NCBI GenBank assembly: GCA_001662425.1
Contig: BDDC01000011.1
Coordinates: 124,001-188,000 of the forward strand
DNA: 64,000 bases
Source: Chlamydomonas sphaeroides
Lineage: Eukaryota; Chlorophyta; Chlorophyceae; Chlamydomonadales; Chlamydomonadaceae
Direction of reading: 5' to 3'
Of the stretch, positions 25,288-36,803 are shown in pieces. The position numbers were made by a program, and so were the translations under genes. Below the pieces are notes generated by a model. The model worked only from the letters and a program-made list of their open reading frames with translations. It ran no database searches and had not been told where the DNA came from. Position 1 is the first letter of the stretch. Every line of letters begins with the position of its first letter.

Positions 25288-25539
25288 CACGCCGTGTCTG
25301 TTGTCTCAGGGGCCTGACGCGATGATATTCACACGCAGCAATTGAGCGACTGGTCTCGATGTACAGATATTTCAAAGTAGCGGTGGACTAACCAACCGTA
25401 CGTGAAGGCACGAACGCGAGTCGCAAGCGAGCTAATAATCGAATGAACAGTAGTGTATGTGTAACGATGCAAGGATTTCGTGCGTTGCCGCAGCGGATGT
25501 GTCGGCGACAGCGCATCAACGTGGTGGGACACGAGAAGC

Positions 25540-25760
25540 TGAGGGCTGTCGTACGTTCGGACTTATGACGCCTACAACTTCTCGTGTTGGGCTGGTGCTT
25601 CATGATGTGGACGGCTTTCGTATGCAGGATTCTAAGCTGCTCTTCATGCTGCTCAGTGCATGCCAGCGCCTGCGAAGAACAACAAACGAGTTACAACTAA
25701 CCGTCATTTAAGCGGGCACCTGCCACGATATGGACGGCTGTCATATGTCGGGTTCTGCGA
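25540..25760. repeat. Diverged repeated word around GACGGCTxTCxTATG
   Basis: Three related segments, near 25542 (AGGGCTGTCGTACGTTCGGACTT), 25611 (ACGGCTTTCGTATGCAGGATTC) and 25733 (ACGGCTGTCATATGTCGGGTTC), share a pattern. The last two also share the preceding ATGATGTGG or ACGATATGG. Origin unknown. Confidence 0.4.
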
Positions 25761-26263
25761 CGCGACGCCATCGTTAGCCCGTGAGCAGGTGTTCACTCAA
25801 GCGAGAATGCGTGCCAACGTAAGCGGACGGTAGCGTGGTGCCAGCCGTGGCTATCCCCTGCCTGCAGCGCTAGTCCTTCACAGCAGTCGCAATTGAAACC
25901 CAAGTGGTGACCTTCTGAGAGGAGGAGAGGAGGAGGGGAAACAAGCAAAGGAAGGACCTCTCGGCTTTCCGCCCTTTGTTCTGCAATCGTGAATGATTGC
26001 GGGACCCCAGCACCCCACCCCGCAATTCGCCGCAAAACACCCATGCAACCAGCCTCGTCCGACCCAACAACAGCGCGGCGACGCTTTAAGCAGCCGCCCC
26101 AGTCCCCCAGGCCGCCCTTGCTCTCATTGGCGCCGCTTTGGCGCCATCATGCCCACGTCCAGCAGCAGCCCAGGGCCCGCCGTACGTGTCTTCGCGCGCC
26201 TCCTCCGTCGGGGGCCCTCCTGCGTGCCCCCCAAGACCATCGGGGCTTCATCAGTGCAAGACG

Positions 26264-26495
26264 CTGAAACGCAGGCCGGCAGGCGTTAGGCGCCCATCAC
26301 CCTCTCGACCAGCAGCGCTCCATGTGCCAGCACACGTCTGGTACGCGACCCCTGGTCCATTCACCCGGGCATGGCCGGGGCACGCGCGGCCGGCCTCACG
26401 CTAGCACAAGCCTACAGCCACTATCACAACAGCCGCCCCCTAGCCAGCCATGCACGGCCAGGAGGTAGGGCCCACCCTCGCTGCCAGCCCAGCCA
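26264..26495. repeat. Dispersed repeat family, copy 3
   Basis: Same orientation as copies 1 and 2. Shares CATCACCCTCTC, GCGACCCCTGGTCCATTCACC, GCATGGCCGGGGCACG, CTCACGCTAGCACA and CACGGCCAGGAGGTAGGGCCC. It lies on the other side of CYP-C, so the P450 is bracketed by members of this family. Directly after it, at 26506-26530, is the segment also found in the CYP-A intron insertion. Confidence 0.6.
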
Positions 26496-26516
26496 CCCAC
26501 ACAGTCTATTTCGGCC

Positions 26517-26777
26517 CTAAAAGTTGAACACACGCTTCTGCTTGGCGCTGCCAGAGGCCAAGCTCGGCCGCTTGCCGAGGTCGCTGCTGCCGCTCGGCCC
26601 CAGCCCGGAGGTGGCGGCGGCGGCGGGCCCGGCCCCCGCCGTCAGAACTCGGGCGGGCGCACTTGTCTCGACTGCGGCCGCTGCCGCCGCCCGGTCCCGG
26701 CCCTTTGCTGCTGCCATCGCCACCACCATCGCCATCAGGGGAGACTCCCCTGATCGCCATCCCCGCGCGCCGCGCAC
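26517..26777 (-). CDS. Doubtful minus-strand open frame ending KQKRVFNF
   Basis: 86-codon frame, Ala/Gly/Ser-rich, with a more protein-like end (Lys-rich, finishing KQKRVFNF and a stop). The stop lies in the 25-bp segment shared with the CYP-A intron insertion, so this may be the 3' end of a mobile or retroposed sequence rather than a gene. No domain recognised and no splice support. Confidence 0.2.
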   Translation of the reverse strand: MRGARGWRSGESPLMAMVVAMAAAKGRDRAAAAAAVETSAPARVLTAGAGPAAAATSGLGPSGSSDLGKRPSLASGSAKQKRVFNF

Positions 26778-27424
26778 GCGGCGCGGCGCGCCTCAGGGTT
26801 GGGCGCCCAGGCAACTCCATGAGAACTATGCTCTTCTGTAACACGATAGCACGCGTCTGCCAGAAATTTCACGGGCGGCGCCGTGAAGGTTGGCAAATCT
26901 TTCAAGGTTAGCATCAATGCGAAGGCGGACATGGTCGCGAGCCGAGGAGTCCATGCAGCGGTCGCATTGCTCAGTCCTAAAGCATGGTATGCATACGTTG
27001 TACATAACGGACGATTACGACTGTAATTACCCGCACGGGCGTTGATGTTGGAAGATGCCCGTTCCCATCCTTGCTTCTTGTCATGGATGCTTTTGCTATT
27101 GCGACAATCATGGCAATGTGATACGTTCGTTGGCGTCTGCGCAATGTGTCAAATGACCTGCTCGCAACCAACGAACCGGAACCCCGCCGGTCGCTCGTAC
27201 GTTGGGTGCTCGTTGGGTGCAGGTAGCGAATTTAACCCTGGCCACACTGAAACGTTTCCCAGACACCATACCTTTGGTGAGGGCACCCAAGGACTAGCAG
27301 ACGACTCGGCTGGGTGCTGCTGTCGCAACGCAAACTAGAACATCTACGCTCCCGTGTCCTCGTGGTGCAGAACAGGCTCACTCACGCGAGTTTGTGTGCT
27401 AGGAGATTGGTGCAAGGCCAAAAT

Positions 27425-30400
27425 ATGCTCAGCGGCAACCGGCGAACATGTAGATTTCAAACGATCGCCGCCCGTAACGCCAGGGCGTCGAGGCGCTGCG
27501 CACGGCCAAACCAATGTCACAGCAGCAGTGCCGCGGCCTGCCTGCATGGCGGCGTGCTGGCGGCCTCAGCGGTTTACACCGATGTCGGAGATGTTGCAAG
27601 CCTCCCAGGTATGCGCTGCGCAGCACAGTCACAGAGCGTTGCAAGAATTTCGGAGCCCCTCTCTTCGCACGGTGCATGGGTAACGCCTCGATGGTAACGC
27701 CTCCCCTCCCCGAGGCTGCACGTCCACCGGTCGTTCGGTGCGAAAACCCGCGCGCATCCCTTTCCGCTGGTCGCGCCCATACCGTTATTACGTGCTGCCC
27801 CGCAGAGCCACAGTGGAAGGAGAACGTGCTGCATTGGTCGCGACCCGAGGGCCAGCCCCAAGTTGTGGCGCCCCCTGGCGCGCCGCCCCTTGTCATCATG
27901 CCCGGTGAGCTCAGCTGAGGGCAGCGCTTAAAAACCACGGAAGAAAAACGCCAGATGCACGCCTGGTGTTGTGGGCTCCTGCTCCCGTCCCCTCTGTGGG
28001 GTGTGTTTGGGCGTAAGAACTGGGCCCCACAGCCGGCTGAATAAGCGCTCAGCCCAAGCACCCCACCATACATCCAGCGGCCCGCGGCAGCCCAGCGCAA
28101 ACATGGGCCCTGCCCGCCCGCCCCATGCCTACTCCGACAGGCTTTGGCAACGCGGCCTCCGACTACATGGCGCCCTGGGGCAACCAGGAGGCGGCCATGG
28201 TCACGCGCCTGGCGGTGAGCGGCCGAGCGGGGTCGGTGTGCGGCAGGGCAGCGCGTGGGGAGTAGGTGGCGGCCAGGCAAGCAAGGGCCGCGCAGGAGGC
28301 AGCGGTCGGGGGATGGACAGCCGCGGCAGCGGTTGGCGCTGTTGGTCTGTTGGTCGGTTAGCGGCTGCACACAAAACACGCGCGCGTCCAGCCAAGTGAC
28401 GCCACGGGTCGCAAGATGCGCTCGCGCGCCTGGCTGAGGGGCCAGTCGGCAGGTGGCTGCGTTGGGCCGGGCCGCCAGGGCGGCCACCAACCGCAGCCGA
28501 AGCCCTGCTGCGGCCTGCGCCAAGCACTGGGCCGCGGGCCCCAGGGCTTCCCTGATCTGCTGCTGCCGCCTGCCACGGCCCCTCCCCGAAGGTGCGAGGC
28601 TGGCAGTCGTATGTGGTCCCCATGGAGCGAGGGGACTGGTTCCAGGTGCGGCGGGGCCAGCCGTTGTATCTTGGTCATTGGATTTAAGTGATAGAGTCTA
28701 TCGAACCGAATAGTCAACGTGTCGTCTAAACTGGTTGTAGAAGTGGTTCCAGGCGCGGTGAGGCGGGCAGGGCAGGGGCGGTGCAGCGGGGTGAAGGGTT
28801 GCGTGTCGCCCGATGGGCGCGCCCTATGCGTTGACGGCGGGGCGCACGACTCCCTCCCGAGCGAGCACACCTTCCCCGCCTGCCGCGTATGCCGCCGTCA
28901 GGTGGCTCGCGCGCTGCTGACGCGGCGCTTCTGGCAGGGCGCGCTCACAACCCACCCGGGCTACACCTGGTACGTGGGGGCCGGGGCGGCGGCGGTCGAG
29001 GGGCTGATGCCTGGGGGTGCGCGAGTGCTCTGGAGGCTCGTTGCATGCCGGGTGTGCAGCCGGGTGTGCAGCCGGGTGTGCAGCCGAGTGTGCAGCCGGG
29101 TGCAAGGAGACGCGCTCCCAGGTGTCGGCGCCCAGGCCTCGCCGGCGTCCCGCGCGCCCGTCCGTGGTGCGAGCGGCTCGGTACTTCCCGCAGCAGCAAG
29201 CCCCAGCAGCCCCTGCACACCACCCGCCGCCCGGCCTGCCTGCGGCGCCTGCCTCCCCCTCCCCCCCAACAGGTACCTGGAGCGCGTGGCGGCCACCGTG
29301 CAGCGGGCGCTGGCGGAGAGCGGCCACAGCCAGGTGGGGTGGGCTGCTGGGTTGGGAAGCTAGGGGTGGGCTGCTGGGGTGGGCAGGGGCGCGCCAGGGG
29401 CACGGCACGGGGGCACACGGCTGTCAGGGCCGCACGGGGGCGCCGGCAGGCCGCCAGCAGGTGGGCTACCAAACACACATGCTGCCTTGCAGCAACCTCA
29501 CACAAACCGGTGTCACACATCCACACCCCCGCCCGGCCGTCCGCACCCTGCCACCCCTTCTTAGCCCCTCTTGTGAAACACGCACCCCAGCTCCCCTCCC
29601 GCCCCGGCCTGTCGCCAGGTCATCCTGTTGGGCCGCTCGGCAACCCCATCCAGCGCCATACACATGCACATACGCACGCTCCTCCCCACATCCGCCTGCT
29701 CCGCCCCGGCCCCCTGCCGCCAGGTCATCCTGGTGGGCCACTCTGCGGGTGGCTGGCTGGGCCGCGCCTTCCTGGCAGACCCGCGCTACCAGGCGTCCGG
29801 CTCGCCCCTGGCCACGTCCGACGACGGAGAGCGCGACGCGCCGCCGCCGCCGCCGCCGCCCGGCACAGCCGGCAGCTGTCCGCATCCGGCGGTGGCGGCG
29901 CTGGTGACGCTGGGCACGCCGCAGCGACCGCCGCCGACCCACAAGTGGCACGACAAGACGGGTGAGCGCATCGCAGCATCGGCCGCCAGGCTCCGACATG
30001 CGCACGGCTACGGCCACGGACGGACGGGGGCGTGTACGGCATGTCGGTGTACGGCACCAGGCATCGCATTGCCGGCGTCCCCATCCTCAGCAGCACCTCG
30101 CAGCGTGCGCGCGGCCGGGGTGACGGTCCTGGGCGGCGCGGCGCCACGCTGGCTGCCTGGCCCCCCACATACGGTGGCTGCCTGGCCACGACATACGCTG
30201 GCGGCAAGGATTCCTGCCTCGTAAATAGCTGGCTCGCACCCCCGAGCCCGGCCCCAGGTGTTGCACGGGCAAGGAGCTCCCCAAACCAGCCGCCACCCCC
30301 GACCAGCCGCCACCCCCGACCAGCCGCCACCCCACGACCCGCTGTCTCCTCACATCCTCCGCTCCACACACACACACAGGCGGCGCGCAGGGCTGGGTGG

Positions 30401-31847
30401 ACCGGACCTACCCGGGCGCCTTCTTCGCCGACCGGGGGCTGCCGTACATCACCGTGTGCGGCCGTGCCGTCAAGGGCCACCGCGACTTCCTGCGCACCCC
30501 CAAGGGCTCGCAGGCGTTCGTGGGGCACGCCTACGCCGCGTACACCGAGGTACGTGTCCGTACCTTGCCGTACCGTGTGCACGCACACACGGCCGCGTCG
30601 TACACGCGTTGCAGGCTGCACGTGCTTGTTGCGCGCTTGCGTTGGCCGTGGGGCGATGCTGGCCGTCTTGCTTGCGCGCCCCTGCCTCGGCAGCTGTGCG
30701 GCGAGGGCGCGGGCGAGGGTGTGGGGTCTCCCCATACACGCCTGCCCTCCTGAGTGCAACGACATGTATTCCACATGCACCGTAATCATGTCCGTTTCGA
30801 TGGCTCCGCAGGTGTGCGGTGAGGGCCACGGTGTGGAGGGCGACTGCGTTGTGCCGCTGGGCAGCTCCACGCTGCCAGGCGCCCGGCAGGTGCGTGGGAG
30901 GGGATGGGGGAGGGAGGGGATAGAGGGGAGGGCGGTGGTCGGGATGAGGCCAACACCCGTGCAAATGCCACCCACAAGGCATACAGCCGCATGAGGCCAT
31001 CCCCATGCATCCCCCGGCCCGCATGCATCCCCATCCAGCAGGCGGGCCTGGACGGCGGGCTCCATGCCGTGCCATGGGCGCCCAGCTAAATGATGCCACA
31101 TGACACTCTGTAACCCTGACAAGCTCGCCCCAATGCGTATCCCCCCATCCGCTGCCCTCAAGTGGTCCTGGGCGCCGCCTTCCACTCCATGAGGCCCTGC
31201 GAGACATGCGCGTAAAACCCTAGAGCCCTCATCAACACCCCGGCCCCGCGCGGCGTGCGTGTATAACCCTAGAGCCCTCATCGACACCCCCTGTCCCTGC
31301 ACCCTATCCGCCTCCCCCAGGTGGTCCTGGACGGCGTCTTCCACTCCATGGGCTGCATCCGCGCCCTCGCAGAGGAGTCGGGTGAGCCAGCTAGCAGCAG
31401 CAGCTAGCCCCTCTCCCCGTGCTTCTGCTGTCGCCGTAGCCCCGCTGCACGCCAGTCGTTGAACACGCCAGAGGCCAATTCACACAGCCGCCGTGCATGG
31501 AATTGCGCTCCGGACGTGGACCTTGAAGCTGCGCCGACCGGCGCTGGTTGGGCTGTTCCCTCTCAGCGAGGTGTTCCTGCATCAGACGTGGCCACCGACG
31601 CCCGTGCGTGCGAGCTTGCGTGCCTTTTTTCCATGTGTTTCTGACCTAGATGCCTTCCCCTGCCTCGCGGCTCCGCGCAGGCGTGGTCTGGTACGGCAGC
31701 GAGGACGTGCTCGACTCCTGGCTGCAGCCCCTGGCGCAAGAGCTGGAGGCCAGCAGCCAGCAGCAGCCAGCGGACAGCGGCGCATCGGGCGCAGCGGCAC
31801 GCGCAATGATGATGGCGGCGCGGCCGGCAGCAGAGGTGTCCCCGTGA
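27425..31847 (+). CDS. Alpha/beta hydrolase, PGAP1/lipase-like (11 exons, 417 aa)
   Basis: Predicted serine hydrolase. Exons: 27425-27608, 27806-27904, 28141-28214, 28592-28645, 28902-28969, 29273-29333, 29724-29961, 30380-30549, 30812-30889, 31321-31381, 31681-31847; all phases join, total 1254 nt. After an Arg/Ser/Ala-rich N-terminus of about 60 residues that looks like an organelle transit peptide come strand beta3 with oxyanion loop (PLVIMPGFGN), RGWQSYVVP, the nucleophile elbow GHSAGG (Ser187), GEGHGVEGDCVVP with likely acid Asp327, and VFHS with likely catalytic His350. It ends with WYGSEDVLDSWLQPL. This order matches plant and algal alpha/beta hydrolases annotated as PGAP1-like or lipase-like; the substrate cannot be read from sequence. 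A polyproline insert (DAPPPPPPPG) lies after the nucleophile. Its introns contain partial copies of exons 4, 7, 9 and 10. Confidence 0.93.
28743..28766 (+). repeat. Partial copy of hydrolase exon 4 3' end plus donor
   Basis: TGGTTCCAGGCGCGG matches the end of exon 4 and its donor (TGGTTCCAG|GTGCGG at about 28637-28651) with the donor GT changed to GC. About 106 bp downstream of the original, in the same intron. Confidence 0.5.
29619..29645 (+). repeat. Partial copy of hydrolase exon 7 start (ghost exon)
   Basis: The polypyrimidine tract, CGCCAG acceptor and first 23 nt of exon 7 (real copy at 29724) are repeated 105 bp upstream. The copy reads VILLGRSA instead of VILVGHSA, so it lacks the catalytic context GHSAG and then loses similarity. 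Confidence 0.75.
30694..30726 (+). repeat. Partial copy of hydrolase exon 9 start (ghost exon)
   Basis: After CGGCAG at 30688-30693, CTGTGCGGCGAGGGC matches the start of exon 9 (GTGTGCGGTGAGGGC at 30812), 118 bp upstream of it. Similarity fades after about 30 nt. Confidence 0.6.
31162..31290 (+). repeat. Partial copy of hydrolase exon 10 start plus duplicated 26-bp intron word
   Basis: About 30 nt at 31162-31191 match the first 30 nt of exon 10 (31321) at roughly 27 positions. The AG at the equivalent acceptor is AA, so the old splice site is lost. Further on, a 26-bp intron word starting AACCCTAGAGCCCTCAT occurs at about 31216-31241 and again at 31265-31290. Together they indicate tandem duplication of the exon start and intron. 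Confidence 0.7.
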
Positions 31848-34800
31848 GGCACGCAGTCTGTCTGCTGGTGCTTATTAGGAAATTTAGTACTGTGCTGGAT
31901 AGGTTTTGAATATTGATTGGCGCAAAGCTGTGGGTCCAACTGTTTGTCGGGCACGTCTTAGGGTATGTGGCCCCATGGGCGTGATGTCAGGGACGGACCA
32001 GCAGGTAGGCCGGAAACACAGACAAGTGGTATCAAGTACCCCGAAGCCGCACTTGCGCTTGGCGGGGGCTGCCCCGGGTGCAGTACTTGGGAGCGGGGGC
32101 ACGCCGGGGACAAACATGCATTATGTGAATGCGTGCTGGGTGTGGGCTGGGAATGAGTGGTAGCGGGGCGTGCTGTGCTGTGCTTGCCTCTTTACGCAGC
32201 ACTGATCAGCCAGAACATGGCGTGGGTTGCGGGCGGCGCATGGAGCCACCTACCCGCCTCCCTTGCGGTATTGATATGACTGTTTTGTTCGCTGCTGCTC
32301 ACGCGGCTGGCAATTAGGGTGGCGCGCAGCGTCTCGCTGGGCCAACGGTGGGCCCAGATGGGCCCCTTGGACGGGCCTATGCATGGCGGGTAGGCAGTTT
32401 CGTAAAGCACACGGCACCTAGTGCACCTAGGCAGCGCGTGCGGCGATTGAGCTGCTGTTCCCCGCGCCAGCCAACACATATCTGTACAGCTTGCAGATGC
32501 ATATGGGCGGATAGGCATGCATGAAGGAGGCTGAAAGAACGATTGCCTGCCGCTTAAGTGGAGCTGAAGTACTATGTTCTTTCGTCTGTATTATATTATT
32601 GGTCTGGCGCCGTGCTACAGCTCGCCCGCGTGTAAGTCTTACGGCAGCTGCACGGCGGCAGTAACCGCCGCGGGCTGCGCCTCCCGGTACGTCGCGCTCA
32701 GGCACGGCGCCTGTGCGCAATAATGGTGTGCAGCATTCATTCGTGTGTGGCATGGCAGTGCGGGGCGCAAAGGTTTGGGGAGGCCGTCCTCAGAGTTGGA
32801 GCTGCGCAGCTGCCATGCCCCTTGGATGCGGGCCCCGGGCCAATGTGATGCGACGGCGCGCACAATCGCTTCACAACACGGACAGGGAGCTAACAACACG
32901 ATTTAGCGATCGTTCGTAGCTCGTACGGTGTACGTCCGGCGCTCACGCGCATCGAGACCGCCGTCCGTGAGTGAAATGGGTTACCCGGGCGTAGCCGGCC
33001 ATAATGAAAGGGTCCGCACGTAGCGTGTGGATGGCCGGTGGTGTCATAGGACCGCAGCAGCCGTGTACGTTGCAAGGTGCGACGAGGGTACACACGGGCT
33101 TACGCCGGCACGCCTAGCCTGAGGTGCCCCTCGTGCCCCCGCAGACACGCACCCCCGCATCCCGAATGCAGACCTGTAACGTCGGTGCATGCAGGACGAA
33201 GGGGAAGCGACGCAGTATTAGTTGGATGGCTAGATAGGATGGCCACCTGTGGATGGAGGGCAAGGGCAACGCAGCCAGTAAGGCCACGAGCCAGAGCAAT
33301 GGAAAGGCGAGGCAGGTAGGTAGCAAGGCGAACCCGTGGGGGAGCCGAGGCCGGTGTGAAACGGCAGCGCCGCACATCGCCGAGTGGCCCTGCGCTGAGC
33401 GGGTACGGCATGGGGCACGGGGCCAGCAACAGCAAGCGCAAGCAAGGGGCCCTACATATCATAACGGCTGCGCCACGCCACCGTTATGACCGGCCCGAGG
33501 ACGAGTGCAGTGGGGTCACGCGCTCGCGCCGGGCTAGCAGGGCAGGAGGGGGTTGGACCTCCAGCGGCGGTTGGAGTACGTGGCGGCCAATGACAAGCAA
33601 GCGAGCACGCCCGCACCGCGCCGCTGCTGTGAAGACATATATGCGGACTAGCTCTAGAAGGGCGGGCCAGCCAGCAGGTGGGAGCGAGTGAGGGTGCGAG
33701 TGGAAAATGTTGCGGCAGACAAGCGCAGGGGTAGGAGGTGGATGGCATGGGAGGGGCAGTAGCGGACTGGGCGCAACCTAGTACACCTAGAATGCTTGAG
33801 CCAGGCTGGACAGAAACGGGACATACAGGGCTGCGCGCTTATTAAGCGCCCACATACAGGCAGGCAGGCAGGCAGGCACAGCGTGCAGCTGGTATGCGAA
33901 GGTAGGTAGGTATGGCTCGCTGTGCGTGCATGTGTCAGCAGCATATGGCTGGCCTCTACCAGGCCTACCGGGCGGGGCATCGAGGGAGCCTGGCACGTGG
34001 CCTGGCGGCGTCGTTAGGGCATGGGAGGGAGGGGTTGGCTCGTCGCCTGCTGGGCCTTGCTTGCTTGGCACCAGTTTTGGGTCCACGTACGCCCAACGAC
34101 CGCCGCCTACAACCGCATCTGGTGGCGTGGCTAGCGCAACTCGCAAGCTTTGAAAGCCCTGCTCGCTGTGTATTTTGCTGAGGGATTTAGGTAGGGATCG
34201 ATGCCAGCGTCGCTATTGACGTCGCTTCATCAGGGGCGACCTACCTAGTAACACCCCAAGCTGCCCGTGACAAGCCTTGCAGTCCAGCAGAAATATATGA
34301 AATCCGAATGTTTCGAGCCTTCTTGAACGACCTGGCTGCTTGCTGCTGTATGTCCGTCGTTGTCCGTTCACCACCCTGCCCGCCGGGCGGCGCGCACCCT
34401 GGCACACGCGCACCCTCGCAAACTTAAGCCATCCTACCTGTAATTAAGAACTTAGCAACTTCTGCAAATAAAATAGGCGCTAGGTGCGCGTGCGTTGTCC
34501 CGGGCATATGTCTGCGCGTCACGGGAAGCGGCAGCAGGGCATAAACGGGCAGCCGCGTGGATGCTGCACATCTATGCAAGTTGCTTCCTGACATTGGCAT
34601 GCTGGGCGCGGTAAGTAGGCCGCTGCTGCTGGTCTGCTGTGAGTCTATATATCACTTAAGATGGACAAGAAAATCGTTTAAGCAAGGTGCTCGCTTTACA
34701 ACACATACAACATGGAAGCCCTGCATTGTGTATAGCTCTATTTCATATTAGTTGGTGCAGAGCTTGAACTTGTTGTAAAAACCCCACGCACCTTGTTACT

Positions 34801-34945
34801 TGCCCCAGCCAGCCAGCCACATTGCCGTGCGTGGGTAAGCTGTGTGCGCGCTTCGCCAACAACTGTAGGCTACATACGTGCGTTGTGACGACCAAAATCA
34901 CAAGCCGCGCCTGACGCGCGGCTCCGCCTCACTTCGCTCGCCAGC
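31848..34945. other. Intergenic, no supported gene
   Basis: 3.1 kb with scattered biased frames on both strands, none with coherent splice sites or recognisable motifs. Contains a small (CAGG)n tract near 33860 and AT-richer DNA at 34440-34760. The hydrolase 3' UTR must begin here. Confidence 0.4.
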
Positions 34946-34981
34946 ATCAGCATATATTGCCATATCAGCATATATTGCCAT
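34946..34981. repeat. 18-bp perfect tandem duplication at a start codon
   Basis: ATCAGCATATATTGCCAT occurs twice in a row (34946-34963, 34964-34981). The second copy overlaps the ATG of the secreted-protein exon at 34980. Each copy ends with AT that can begin a start codon context. Confidence 0.85.
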
Positions 34982-35459
34982 GCCGCCTACCACGCGAGCG
35001 GTGCTGCTCCTGATGGCGGCCATCGTGGCTGCTAGTCAGTTGCCGGTGGAGGTCTATGGCTCATCACACGAAGGTCCTGACCTTCGCGACCTCAACGAAG
35101 TGGAAACGCACCTTGCCTGGACTTACTGTGAGCCCGCTAGAGCCACGGCTAGAGCCCGTAGCCGAGCTCCCGGTACTCCCGGCCTGTCCCGGCACGTGTG
35201 CTGCGTCCGGCCTCGCTTGCTTCGCCTCGCTCTGCGTCTGACTGCCACAAACACTCACTCCTATAGTGTGCCCCCAACCATCCTGATTCCTGCCAAAAGG
35301 GAACTATTCAAGCCACGAGCGTGTAGTGCGGTCACCGGCCGGCGGCGCGGCAGCTGGCGCCGGCAGCGCTGCAGGCGGCGGTCCGCGCCATGCGCCGGGC
35401 TATCGGTTCCTGATGGGCCTCGCAGAGCGGCTCGCGGGTATGAGCTACGGCGGCGGGCC
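34980..35459 (+). CDS. Partial gene for a secreted or membrane protein, product unknown
   Basis: Exon 1 (34980-35127) encodes a typical signal peptide (residues 1-26: basic start, core AVLLLMAAIVAAS) followed by an acidic segment (EGPDLRDLNEVETHLAW), ending at a GTGAGC donor in phase 1. A phase-compatible acceptor at 35321-35326 opens a second exon encoding a Gly/Ala-rich linker and YRFLMGLAERLAGMSYGGG before the 10-N gap. After the gap a frame continues to about 35682 but exon limits are unclear. No family recognised. Confidence is moderate for exon 1 and low for the rest. Confidence 0.42.
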
Positions 35460-35469
35460 NNNNNNNNNN
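35460..35469. other. Assembly gap of 10 Ns
   Basis: Ten undetermined bases, a conventional placeholder, so the true gap size may differ. It breaks the second exon of the plus-strand secreted-protein model. Confidence 0.95.
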
Positions 35470-36803
35470 TTAGGGGTCGGAATACTTCCCTCAAGGGCAG
35501 CTCCAACCGGGTACGTGGAAGGGCTGCGAGTCTACCCCACATACAACCTACTGCAACCAAGCAGCGCGGCACCGCAGTACCTCGCAGGCGTCTACCTAGC
35601 TGGCCCCTGCTCAAGCTTTCCATCAAGGATCACTACAAGAATGCGTGTCCTTGACTTGCACATTTCCGCAGTATGTATGTAGCGGCACAAAACTCCGATG
35701 CAGAGTGAAGCGCGCAGGGATGTTGGGCGACCCGCATGCACGTTGACCTGGAAGAGAGGAACCAAGGCCGCCGCCATCGCCGCTGGGTAGGTTTGGCAGC
35801 ATGGTTGGGGCCGTGGCGGCCTGCTGAAGCCGCGGTTTCTCCCAAACCAATCTTTGGAGACCAGCAGGGGAGACCTCCCGCCCCTGACGGAGGCACAGCC
35901 GGCCAACGAGTAGAATTCGTTACATTGGCCCCCGCAGGAGGAGTAGAGCTGTGAGTCCCTCGCTCTACACATCGATGCGCACAGAGTCAAATCATGTACG
36001 CCACACATCACACGGCAGCACCAGCAGGGGAGGCGAACCTATCCAAGCAAGAGCAAAGTGGGGCGACCCACAGCTGGCCGGGCGCCCGCCCCCGCCCCCG
36101 CCCGCACCCACCTGCCAGGTGCTGCGTGGTGTCGGCGGTGTGCAGCCAGAGCGCGGGCTGCTCGTCGGGAGGCACGGTGCGCACCTGTGGGGTAGGTCCG
36201 TGGGGGACACGCAGCCCGCACACTTGTCGCGACACAGCGTGTGACCAAACATGGCATGTTACCTGCCGTGAAGGTGCGGAGATTGGGGCCATGAGGGGCA
36301 ACTGCGGTGTGTGTTTGGAGGCGTGTCGTACGGTGTGGGGGCAGGTACGTAAGGCGTGAGAGCAGCGTTGCCCGCTGTCTCTCAGCCTGATCCTAGGATG
36401 CTGCGTAGAGGCGCACTATGTAGCTAACCTTTGACCAACCTATCTGAGAGACCCGTCCACTGGACGTTAAGCAAAGTTGCGTGTAAGCAAACACGACTGA
36501 CCTGCGCCAGTCGTCCCAACTTTCCTGGCTTGACCCCACCGTGACACATGCGAGCCCCCAGCGGCTTTGCGAGAGGCCGCGCTGCTGTGTGGAGCAGCAC
36601 CAGAACGTTCTCGCCCGACGCATCAGGCTGAGTGACCCCTGGGCACATGAGACGGCCTATGTCACATTTTGTGGCATGACACGCTGCTTAGCCGGGGTTG
36701 TAAGCGCGTGCCAGGTCCATCTGGCTGGCCGGTACGCAGGCCCTGGCTGCACGCGCCCCGTTGGCGCACGTCCCTTCAGTTCCCGCGCGCGCAACCGCCC
36801 CAC
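35470..36803. other. Unresolved region, possibly further exons of the minus-strand gene
   Basis: Minus-strand segments with acceptor/donor pairs occur near 36640-36530 and 35920-35745; the latter encodes a stretch with LVWEKPRLQQAATAP. They could be downstream exons of the gene starting at 37678, but phase continuity could not be shown. A (CCCGCC)-rich tract lies at 36078-36100. Confidence 0.25.

Larger units (their letters stand above)
25288..27424. other. Divergent intergenic region between CYP-C and the hydrolase
   Basis: About 2.1 kb separates the two start codons, so both promoters should lie here. It contains a diverged short tandem (25540-25760), copy 3 of the dispersed repeat and a doubtful minus-strand frame (26517-26777). 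No TATA box or known regulatory motif could be assigned. Confidence 0.4.
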
